A stretch of DNA of 64,000 nucleotides, taken from NCBI GenBank assembly GCA_002104905.1, contig MCFE01000503.1:1-64000 (forward strand), read 5' to 3'. The number at the start of each line of letters is the position of its first letter. Positions within the stretch are counted from its first letter, which is position 1. The DNA comes from Basidiobolus meristosporus CBS 931.73. Taxonomy: Eukaryota; Basidiobolomycota; Basidiobolomycetes; Basidiobolales; Basidiobolaceae. The notes beneath the pieces are model-generated. The model ran no database searches. It was not told the origin of the DNA and saw only the letters and a list, made by a program, of their open reading frames with translations. This document shows, piece after piece, positions 1 through 10,152 of the stretch. Both the position numbers and the translations under genes were made by a program.

Positions 1-1475
1 CCACTTCACAATGATAAAGTGAGTAGTGATGGTGTTTTGCTGTTTTTACTGCCAAATGAGGGAATAACCTGGTACCATGGGAGAGTGCCACATGGTGCCA
101 GCCAGTTTATAGTGCTGAATTGATCTGGCACTCTGTGGCACTATCTGGAACTATAACTTCTACCATTATGCCAGTAGAAGGACACAGTTACTGGTAATCT
201 TACTCAATCTTACATGTATGGCTTAAAATAGTGCTCTTTGTGCTTTATTTACTCTTCATTAGGTGCCAGAAACATTTTTCTCAGTGAATGACTTCTTGCA
301 TGAATATACAATGCATTAAATAGTATCTTGACTATTTAATTTATTATGCTGTTTTCTCCTGTATAGGACTCTCCTGTGTACTTACTGACCAACATACTAA
401 ATCTCTTTAGATATTCAAATGTATGCTCTGTGGGTTACTACTGACTGTACCTGGTAGTTGGAAGAGCTTGTAGGTTACATCAGTACCACTTTGCTCAGAA
501 TAGCTTCTAATAGAAGGCAGTAAAATAATAAAGACTTGTATTCAATATGTCCAAAGAAAAACCCTTCTCACAATCTTAACTCAATCAGATATATAGATAT
601 CTCACTGGGAGGGGCTTATGTGATAGACAGTGTGTCAGAAGCTAAGGGTGGGAGCACCTTCCTGTAATGGTAAGTGTCTCAGCTAGGTAAGGGCAGGATT
701 AGGAGGAAGGAAGTGAAAGGGAATCATATGGAGGATACTGGGGGGACTTTAGGCAGCACCTTGGGGAAGCTCTTGGGCAAAGAGTGGGTACTACATTTAG
801 TATTTACATGCACCACTCTCAATCTGAAATGATTAAATATCTCATTATATGGCTTCTGCTTCCTGCTAAGCACACTATTTCTTGGCTTTCTATAAGCTCT
901 AATACATCCTAATCTCTGACAATCCTCTTATATATTATCCAAGTCTGCCATGCATTTCTCCCTTTGGTTAAATTCCAGATGATCCTCTACCAAGAGTGCT
1001 TTATAATGCCTACTTTTAGCAAGTGGCATACTAAACCAGAAATGTACCCCTCAATGTCTGAGAGTGCTCAAAGCTTCACACAGCATGGCTTCTTTTTGCC
1101 AGAATACAAGTGCTGCTGCCCTCTTGAAGGCCTGCTAATTTTCACCGGGAAGGTATTTAAATACTCCTGCTGTGAAGCCTGTTGCAAAACACTATGGGAT
1201 AGTGAAGTCTATTGGAGCTTCTGAGCCTATTATTTCAAGCTTGTTGTGAGTTGTTGACACCCTCAGCAAGGTGGTTCTATATTGCTGGTAGCTGGGGATG
1301 AAAGCTTCTATGACTTTTGTTACCATCAATGCTGCAATGAAACCTTGTAGGACAATAGTTCTTGTAATAGCAGAGAAGCTTAACAAGGGAACTCCCTGAG
1401 TAGATTGGGGCAGATGGTCCACAATACTTATTGTATCCTAGAGAAAAGTGTAATAAAACTTCTGAATGGCTTAAC
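1..1475. other. AT-rich stretch with no recognised gene
   Basis: Short frames such as 964-1224 (+) and 1192-1422 (-) show no family motif and no partner elsewhere in the window. I saw no repeat family from the rest of the window here. It is probably old transposon or intergenic DNA ending at the outer Copia LTR remnant at 1476. Confidence 0.4.
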
Positions 1476-1685
1476 TGTTGTAAGACTCCTGGAAATATTG
1501 GAAGTGATTGGGAGAACAAGTAAATTAGGTGGTTTTCACTTATGATTTATTGAATGTAAAAGTAATATTTATACTTTACATGGTCTTGGCATAATAAACA
1601 CATAGAATAGACTTAGAAAGATCCCAAGAACAAATTTGCAAAGTTTGGGGCTGTTTGAATAACTTTGAGAATTTCATGTTCTAAG
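1476..1685 (-). repeat. First part of an old Copia LTR (E0), split by the insertion of E1
   Basis: It starts with TGTTGTAAGA and follows the ~350-bp Copia LTR consensus of this window for about 210 bp, then stops at the left end of element E1. Its last five bases, CTAAG (1681-1685), are repeated directly after E1 at 6365-6369. The rest of the same LTR resumes at 6370. E1 therefore inserted into this LTR and made a 5-bp target duplication. Confidence 0.85.
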
Positions 1686-2032
1686 TGTTGTAAGAGTCTT
1701 GGAGATATTGGAAGTGATTGGGAGGACAGGTAGATTGTGTGGTTTTCACTTAATGATTTATTGAATGTAAAAGTAGTATTTACACTTTTACCTGGTCTTG
1801 GCATTAAAAGCACATAGAATAGGTTAAGGAAGGTCCCAACAACATGTGTGCAAAGTTTGGGGCTGTTTGGACAACTTTGAGAATTTTGATGTTCTGGGTA
1901 TCTGGTATTTGGTGAAAATATTCCAAATAATCCTGACAAGGAATTTGGTCATTATTCTCTAGGATTTGAAGGTAATGATATAAGTGACTAAGTTAGGTGA
2001 ATATTTGGGTGGAAATACAAATTTTTACAACA
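1686..2032 (-). repeat. 3' LTR of Copia element E1
   Basis: This 347-bp repeat starts TGTTGTAAGA and ends TTTACAACA on the plus strand. On the minus strand the core holds a TATAAATA-like box about 20-25 bp upstream of an AATAAA signal, the usual LTR promoter and polyadenylation arrangement. It pairs with the LTR at 6016-6364. Confidence 0.9.
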
Positions 2033-2041
2033 CCCCCACTC
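2033..2041 (-). promoter_or_regulatory. Polypurine tract of E1
   Basis: The minus strand reads GAGTGGGGG directly next to the 3' LTR. This is the expected position and composition for the plus-strand primer of reverse transcription. The same GAGTGGGAG motif abuts the 3' LTRs of E3 and E5. Confidence 0.8.
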
Positions 2042-2043
2042 AG

Positions 2044-5000
2044 CTAAATGTTCATACTGACTAATCCTAATTTTGACCTAAGATATTCAAACTTGTCTCT
2101 AGCTAGTGGTTTGGTAAATATGTCTTCAATCATTTCATCTATAGCACAGTAAACTAAGCTAACTAAGTTATTCTCTATAGCTTCATGTATAAAATGATGT
2201 CTAAAATCTATGTGCTTGGTTCTAGCATGAAAAGTTGGATTTCTACCTAATTGTATTCATCCCTGATTATCTTGAAATAAAGTAATAAGCGTTTTTTTGA
2301 CATAGGCCACAATCTGTAAGAAGCTTTCTTAACCACATTGCTTCTTTTGTAGCTTCACAGGCTGCCATGTACTCTGCCTCTGTGGTAGAAAGTGCCACGG
2401 TTGGTTGCTTTCTTGAATTCCATGAAATTGCTCCTTTACAGTAAAGAAAGGTGTATCCAGTGGTGGATCTTCCGACTTCCAAATTTTGTTCCCAATCAGC
2501 ATCAGAGTATCTTGCAAGATCCTGTTCTGAATCCTTATAAGTGCATCTTAAGCAGATATCAGCAGTTCCTTTTAGGTATCTACAAATCCGCTTAACTGCT
2601 GCAATATGATCAGATCCAGAGTATTGATTATGTTGACTGACAACTCCCACTGAATATGAGATATCTGGATGTGTTCCAAGCATGATATACATCAGACTGC
2701 TGATCATAGACTGATAAGGAAAGTCAGGGCTTTCAGACGGCACCAAGCTCTCTTGATTTGGCTGAGTTTTGACCAAATTAAGATTTGTCTCCTTTGGGGT
2801 AGCTGCCAGTTAACAGTCTTCCATTTGGTACTTCTTTAGCATATCTTGAATATACTTGGATTGGCTTAGGGTAATAGTCTGGGTACTTCTGTCTATGGAG
2901 AACCTAATCCCTAAGTAGTAACTGAGTTCTCCTAGATTGGACATCTTGAACTCCTTAGATAGGCTGGATTTAGTCTCTTCCAATGTTTCTAGGTTATTGG
3001 TGGCTATAATAAGTTCATCCACATATAGAGCTAATAACTCTGGATTTGCTCTATCTGGCTTAAGGTATATACTCTGGTCAGCATTACTCCTTTTGAAGCT
3101 CAAAGATTCCAAATAAGAATCTATCTTGCAATTCCACGCACTTGGTGATTGTTTGAGACCATATAGTGACTTTTTAAGCTTGCAGACCAAATGGGGTTTA
3201 TCTTGGTCAACAAACCCATCAGGCTGGTCCATATTCACATCCTGATCAAGTTCTCCATTCAAAAATGCAGTCTTTACATCCATTTGATGAATAAAAAACT
3301 TATATTTGGCTGCAATAGCCAATATTAATCTGATGGAATTAAACTTGGCTACTGGTGCAAAGGTCTCAGTATAATCAGGTCCTTTTGTTTGAGAGTATCC
3401 TTTGGCTACAAGTCTTGCTTTGTATCTTACAATTGTGCCATCAGCTTTGTATTTTGTCTTGAAGACCCATCTGCATCCAATTGATTTTTGGTTGATTGGT
3501 AATTTGACTAAGTCCCAAGTTTGATTTTCCATCAGTGCCTGATATTCCTCAGTCATTGCAGATCTCCAAAACTTTGTCTGAGGGCTATTTAGGGCCTCTT
3601 TTACTGTCTGGGGCTCATCAATATGGACTGAATAGGCATAGGCTAAGTTTGTACCCTCATTGATATAGTAATTTGGACTATTTCTTGTCCAATTGGATCT
3701 CTAGGCACTTGATACTGAAATGATCACTTCTGGGATATTCCTGGGCACTGATTCTGGCTGAACCATGGTTGTAGAATCCTCTGGAGTGAAAAATTCTCAT
3801 TGTTTTGCTCTGATTCAATCTTGACAATTGGTGGACTTGAGATCAAATTTTTGTCATCATCTGATGCCATTTTTCGTGAAAATCTTGAATTTTCATCAAA
3901 CAACACATCCCTGGACTGGATTAGCTTCTATGCTTTGGTATTGTAGAGTCTATATGCCTTACTCTCATTGCAGTAGCCCAAATATATGCATTTTACACTT
4001 TTTGGCTCAAATTTTGACTGATTTCCGGCCAGTTTTTTAGCATATGCTGTACACCCAAATATTCTTAGATGTTCTGCACTTGGTCTGTATCCATACCATG
4101 CATCAAATGGAGTGGAATCACAAAGTATTCCTCTATAACTCCTATTTTTAAGGTATACAGCAGTGGCAACTGATTCCACCAAAAAATCATAGCATAATTT
4201 TTGATCATGGATCATAGATCTTTCCAAATCCATTATTGATCAGTTAGCATGTTCTGCTGCTCCATTTTGCTGTGGAGAGTATGGTACAGTAGTCCTTTGC
4301 TTTATCCTATGAATTTTGCAGAAGCGGATGAACAATTTTGAGGTATATTCTCCACCATTGTCAGAGCATATTTTCTTGATTTTTTCACCAGTTTCTCTCT
4401 CTACCATGGCTTTAAGCTCCCTGAGCTTAGACAGAGCTTCTTCCTTTCTCTCCATGAAGTAGACCCATGTGTATCTTGCATAATCATCAATAAAAGTGCT
4501 TACATACTTCATCCTGCCTAAGGATAAATTTTACAAAGGTCCACACAGATCTGAGTGAAATATATCGAATTTTTTCTTAGTTTTGATTAACCCAGAGCTC
4601 TTGAACAGTTGTCTGGCTTGTTTCCCATATATGCAGGCTTCACAGTGCTCCAAATTAGCTGGGGGATCAACTTTTACTCCAGAAATTAGCTGATCTTTGA
4701 TCATTTTGCGCAAATAATCAAAATTGATGTGTCCAAATCTCCTGTACCAAAGCATTAGTGTTTCTTCATTTAAGTTACTTATATTAGCTTCCAAATATGA
4801 TGGAATATAAGTCAACTTGTATAGATTCTGATCTCTGATGCCCAAAGCAATATGGGCACCATTTTGATCAGTGATCCTGCATCCAGAATTGTCAAAACTG
4901 AAACTGAGCCCTTCTGCTGTGGCCTTGCTTAGAGATAGTAGGTTCTTGGCTATTTTTGGTACATAGAGTACTTCTTTAAAGGTCAGTGTATGGCTTCCTT

Positions 5001-6011
5001 CACTGCTTCTAAGGTTTACTTGGATAGTTCCTTCTCCCACTGCATCAAGTGTTCAATTGTCACCCATGAGAACCTTCTTAATTGGAATTTCTTGATATTG
5101 GGCAAAAAGTTCTTTTTGGTGTGTAAAGTGTTGAGAAGCTCCAGAGTCAATATACCACGTCTGAGAATCCTTGTTTGTGGTCATATTTAGTGCAAATATG
5201 AATAGTCTATCTTCAGTTATTGCAGCATTTCCATATTCAGGCTTCTTTTGCTGATAATCTCACTTTTTGAGACACTGGTCTGATATGTGTCCTTTCCTTT
5301 TGCAGTAGTTGTAAAACAGGTTGCTGTTGCCTTTGTAGGGTCTTGGGTACTGGCTTTGTTGGCTATCATTGCTTATTAAAGCATTTTCTTGTTCCTTCTT
5401 ATTGGTTGATTTTCTTATTTCTTCATCCAGGAGCCTTCCATTTACATAATTTAAGGCCAAATCTTCAGTTCTGGACTCTAGGGCTGATACAAGGCCCTGA
5501 AACTTGTCTGTCAGGATATTCAGGATGGTAACTATCACATCCTCATCAGTAGTTGGTACACCAACAGATTCCATCTCATCTACCAGCAGGGTAATTCTGT
5601 AAATTAGATTATTATTTCTTCTCCTTGCAGCATCTTTGTAGTAAAGAGTTTTCATCTCAGATTCATTTTTGTAGCAGCTGAACATGACTGGTAGGCGTCT
5701 TCTAATGCCTTCCAGGCATTCTTTGCCGTTTTTGCTCTTGAACATTGAATTAGAAATTTGTCCTTAACATTAAGGCAAATGCAGTTAAAGGCACTTAGTT
5801 CTTTCTTCTGATACTTTAAGGCTTCCTCTACCATGTTTATGGGGGGGCATTCTTCTCCCATGACAATATCCCAGAGGCCTCTTTCTTGCAGCAGCATCTT
5901 CATCTTCACCTTCCACACTTGGTAGTTAGATCCATCCAACTTTTCAGTAGAGGGAAAAATACCAGTAATAGCTGTAGTAGACATTGCAGAGAGTGACAGC
6001 TTGGGGCTCAT
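2044..6011 (-). pseudogene. gag-pol polyprotein of Copia element E1, broken
   Basis: Retrotransposon polyprotein that would supply capsid, protease, integrase and reverse transcriptase/RNase H. The frame starts at 6011 (MSPKLSLS) and ends with a stop at 2044, 11 bp before the LTR, about 1,320 codons. Visible blocks are a gag region (LDGSNYQVW, about 5930), a zinc knuckle near 5263-5316, the protease motif WYIDSGASQHF near 5140, an integrase zinc region LWYRRFGHINFDYL, the integrase core with SDNGGEY (about 4350), RT at 2810-3556, and RNase H (STTEAEYMAACEAT, about 2360). It is split into at least eight frames. The first zinc-knuckle Cys is replaced by Tyr (FYNYC). The RT active-site box is YVDE instead of YVDD, with the GAA codon at 3014-3016. 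It is certainly inactive. Confidence 0.9.
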
Positions 6012-6015
6012 AACC
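5999..6015 (-). promoter_or_regulatory. Primer-binding site complementary to the anticodon arm of initiator tRNA-Met
   Basis: Directly next to the 5' LTR the minus strand reads GGTTATGAGCCCCAAGC. Its complement, GCTTGGGGCTCATAACC, contains the loop CTCATAA with anticodon CAT of initiator tRNA-Met. That is the half-tRNA type of primer known from Drosophila copia and yeast Ty5, not the usual tRNA 3' end. The ATG of the gag frame (6011) is inside this site. The same site follows the 5' LTRs of E4 (45531-45547) and E5 (53780-53796), and degenerate forms follow those of E2 and E3. Confidence 0.75.
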
Positions 6016-6364
6016 TGTTGTTAGAGTCTTGGAGATATTGGAAGTGATTGGGAGGACAAGTAGATTGTGTGGTTTTCACATAATGAATTATTGAATGTAA
6101 AAGTAGTATTGATACTTTTACCTGGTCTTGGCATTAAAAACACATAGAATAGGCTAAGGAAGGGCCCAAGAACATGTGTGCAAAGTTTGGGGCTGTTTGG
6201 ACAACTTTGAGAATTTTGATGTTCTGGGTACCTGGTATTTTGGTGAAAATATTCTAAGTAAATCCCAACAAGGAGTTTGGTCAGTAATCTCTAGGATATA
6301 AAAGTAATTATCTAAGCAAATAAGTTAGGTGAATATTTAGGTGGAAATACAAATTTTTGCAACA
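6016..6364 (-). repeat. 5' LTR of Copia element E1
   Basis: This 349-bp partner of 1686-2032 has the same TGTTG...CAACA ends and is followed by the target duplication CTAAG at 6365-6369. It holds the TATA and AATAAA motifs that would start and end the element transcript on the minus strand. Confidence 0.9.
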
Positions 6365-6775
6365 CTAAGTACCTGGTATTTTGGTGAAAATATTACAAAT
6401 AAATCACAACAAGGATTTTGGTCAGAGTTGTCCAGGATTTGGAGGTAGTGATCCAAGTGACTATGTTAGGGGAATATTCAGTTGGAATTACCACTTTTTA
6501 CAAAACCTCCACTCAATCTAAATTAACCAAGTTATTCTCTATAGCTTCATGTATGAAACTGGTCTAATATATATGTGCTTAGTTCTAGCATGAAAGGTTG
6601 GATTCCTACCCAATTGTATACATCCTTAGTTATGTTGAAATAAAGTAATAGCCATTTTTTGGCACAAGTCTAAATCTTTAAGAAGCTTCCTTAGCCACAT
6701 GGCTTCTTTTGTAGCTTCACAGGCTACCATATACTATGACTCTGTGGTAGAAAGTGCTACAGTTGGTTGCTTTCC
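6365..6775 (-). mobile_element. Remainder of old Copia copy E0: LTR part and RNase H end
   Basis: Positions 6370-6505 continue the LTR interrupted at 1685, ending in a decayed TTTACAAAA. Next come a degraded polypurine tract and about 270 bp of the RNase H 3' end on the minus strand (the CTTCTTTTGTAGCTTCACAGGC block, also in E1 and E5). The similarity stops abruptly near 6775, where transposase-type sequence begins, so the rest of E0 was lost. Confidence 0.8.
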
Positions 6776-6789
6776 CCTATAAAAAAATT

Positions 6790-9700
6790 TGGCCCCTCAA
6801 GTGAATCCAATCCAGATCAGCTGTCAGGATCCCATTTGGAGACCATCATAATACTAGCAGCTTAGAATTAATGACCCTCTTAACAATCTTATAATGGGAT
6901 CACAATGGCATTTAGCTAGTTTTACTGCCAACAATGATCAAAAATTTGACAGGGTCTGATCTGCGCTCTAGCAAGAAATGCACAAAATTATTGTAGTCTT
7001 AATGAACTTGGCAACTATTTTAAATGGATCTAACTGGCCAGTACATCCAGTTGCCTTATATGGCAAAAGCATGATGGTGTTTTGATGGACTCATTGCAGG
7101 TCTCTAATAGCATTATTGTGGCAGTATTGTGGCCTACAGCTTGTTGTGTAAAATGCTACCATACCAATTTACCAAATGATATTTCCTTTTTCTACCTCCT
7201 CTTGTGCAATCCATATATTCCACTGTAGAATCACCCCTCTTTATTTGCTTACCCACTACTACCTTGGGTATTCCACATATACTTTGAATAAAAAAAACTA
7301 TGGCCTCCTGCTTACCAACCCCTACAAATGCACACACCTACTACAATTGCCATACTTCTATTACCTCAACTTTACAGCTTTTTAGTGTTATAATTGCAAA
7401 GTTGCCATTTACCTTCTACTGCTGGTAACATATACATCTTGCAAAACACATGCTTGGTTGCTACCACTTCTGCCATGAATACCTCTTGAATATCTGCAAA
7501 GAGCTTGTTGGTATTTAGCCAATAAATTCCTTCTCCCTGCAGGATTCTAGTCCCCCTTATAGGTGCACTCTGGCTCTTATTTGTGTGAATTTTGTATTGA
7601 ATGGTGTAGAAGCTGGCTTGTTACCAAGAGAAGCCTGGCATACTTTGATTGAGCTTTCCTAACAAAATTAGTTGCTTACTGCATGCAGCCCGACTTTGCT
7701 TAATTGATTACCCACCCATTGGGGTGTCTAAGCTTCTTAACACCATAGGCATAGGTGTCTCCATTTGCACATCTATCTGCAATGTTTTCCAACTGTTCCA
7801 GGCTGTCCTCCATGTATTGCCACATCACATGCATCATGGACTTGAAGGTAATGTTCTTGATGAGATTGGAATACGGTAGTGCCTGCAACTTGACTTATCT
7901 TCCTATCTCCCCACTCATCTGCTCCATAGGAAACTTCTAAAAGGTGAAGCAAGGCTCCATATTCACCACACACCAAGCAAGATGGAGTAGGGAATAGATA
8001 CAACAGCAGCAGAGATCTATACATTCAGCATTATGTTTGCAGTTTAGCTGCTCAAATTGTGTTACAAACTCCTTATACAACAGCTGAAGATGGGTCAAGT
8101 TGGCATTGGTGATCTGCTTCAGGATAAATATTCCTACAAAGTCCACATATGATTCCCAATGCTTCCAATGTACTCTTGGTAGGAGTGGCTTCAGTATGCC
8201 ACTTGAATAAATACATATCCAGCTCATCCAGTCTTTGCAATTGTATTGTTGCATATGCATGTGAATATTGATTAGAGCCCATGAGAAGTACTTAGGGTAG
8301 CAGTAACTCTGTAATATCTTGGCAATTCTTTCAAATTTCCAGTATCTTGAGGTACTCATTTAGCTTGAGACGCCCCATGTACAACTTAGTCATCAGTATA
8401 GAGAAAATTTAAAAAAGCAAATACAATGCTCCCAGTGGAAAGATCTTGCTCCAATAAATACCCTCTATCTGAAGTATATCTGGTTTCTGATAGATTCAAT
8501 ATTATGGCAGATGACTTATAGCTTGCCAACTTTGCTGCAGTTACATGCTGACTTCTGTACATTCTCTCCGTGGGAAGATGATGTGCTTAGTGTTGGTGTT
8601 TGGGTAATAATAATATGTGTGATTTATGGAGTAGATTGCCTGGATCTCACACATTCAACAGCAATATTGTCCATTATGCCCAGAAAAACCTGCTACCATG
8701 CTGATGGCTGTGGTATCTCCAATGCAGATGGTAATATGCGCTTTAACATGACTGCCATTTACTGTTATCCCACTGGAGAGCATACAAAATTCATTCAGCA
8801 ATGGATACAGTTAGCTATCCAGCTTGGTTGGTGATATAGGCTCAGATGCCTGTGAGACTACAATCAGAATTTTGCTCTGATACCGTAAGATAGGCAGCAG
8901 ATTCAGGTTGATGAGAATCAGTGGCCAGCAGGATTTGCTAGTAGAGTACTTGCTTAATAAGAATCTATCAAGTGCTAAAGCAAAGGCATGGTCATACATA
9001 CCTTCTAAGTAGCCCTTGCTTCTTAGCTGTTTGTAATGCTTGCCATCAAAACCATCTGATATGTTTGCACATGACTGATACTGTGTGCTGTACTTTATAA
9101 TATTGCAATACCTGTTGGACTGCTTGAGCTTCTTTAGATGGGGTATTACTGGAATATATCCAAAGTGTGAGCAATGTTTCCCCTCATTGGCTCTGGATTC
9201 CTGACAATTTGGACACATTTCAATGGGGGCACTTTGGGATGTGAATGCCATGCAACTGTTAATGCATGCTGGATTCAGGACAGTATTTGGGTCATAGGTT
9301 GCCAGCTGCATGATGGTTGTCCACTTGTACCATGGACATGGTAAGTTGCATCCCAGAATGATTTTAGTAACTAGCAGTAGTAAATTCTCAATGCCCCCAT
9401 TGCTGATATTAGTGGAAACATGCCACTTCTCTAGCTGCAACATTACATTATTCACCAGTAGATGGATTACTGGGCTCATTTGGCTTCATAAAGTATCCTT
9501 GGCATTTGTTTCAACAGGTACTCTCCTATTGCATATTGGGACTTGACCAGACTCATGCATGGTACTGTTGTTAGGGGAGATAGGCAAATATTCCATCAAT
9601 GAGCCTTCTTTGTCAGAGCTATCACTCTGAGTGCCATATTCAGAAGGCTGAGGTGAGCCTAAAGGCATCACAAACTCACCTGACTGGGTTTGTGCAAGGT

Positions 9701-9960
9701 AATAAAGATGGCCAGGTGTCAATATAGTGGTATCAACTGGCCAGCAAGATAATGTGGGCACTGCAGTGACTGATGAATGGTCAAATATGACTTGTGTGGC
9801 AAATCACTGGGCATGATCCTTATAATACTTCCTATGCTGCCTGCATGATTCATGGCTGAGAGGCTTGCTATAATAGCTACATGGTTCTTTTTCTCTTCTC
9901 TTATGGTGTTGAATCAGTGTAGTCTTGTCCACAGGGCAAACAGTTTGGCCTTCAACAACG
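6790..9960 (-). pseudogene. Tnp2/Plavaka-like (CACTA-group) DNA transposase relic T1
   Basis: The longest transposase relic in the window reads from about 9960 down to 6790. The N-terminus holds a Cys/His-type region (about 9850-9940, CPVDKTTLIQHH then CRQHRKYYKDH). At 8811-9479 lies the middle domain, with CPNCQESR, GFDGKHYKQLRSKGYL, CWPLILINLNL and PTKLDS, followed by NGSHVKAHITICIGDTTAIS below 8810. This order matches the catalytic region of fungal Tnp2/Plavaka transposases. Further down are RLDELDMYLFKWH and FPMEQMSGEIGRKVKLQ, then a C-terminal region around 7200 (RGGRKRKYH). Many stops and frameshifts interrupt it. The family call rests on motif recognition. A KDZ or other Cys-rich transposase cannot be excluded without a profile search. 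Confidence 0.65.
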
Positions 9961-10152
9961 TAACGCTAATATTTCACTTTTTGGTCAATACTCATATGAA
10001 TTTGAGACAATCTTGTATTTGAGACATTGCACATAAATGAATGCAAGATTCTATGATGACCCATCATAGTAAGCATTATAAATAAAGTTGTGGTACCATA
10101 TACCCAAATAAATGTATCTCTGTTTCCCCTATGGTGACTCACTTTCATATAC

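Larger units (their letters stand above)
1686..6364 (-). mobile_element. Ty1/Copia-class LTR retrotransposon E1, full-length but decayed
   Basis: The 4,679-bp element is bounded by two LTRs of 347 and 349 bp with TGTTG...CAACA ends and a 5-bp target duplication, CTAAG. Domain order on the minus strand is gag, protease, integrase, reverse transcriptase, RNase H, which defines the Copia (Pseudoviridae) class. The two LTRs differ at a few percent of sites by eye, so the insertion is not very recent. The coding region is broken by several stops and frameshifts, so it cannot be autonomous. It lies inside the LTR of an older copy of the same family. Confidence 0.92.
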
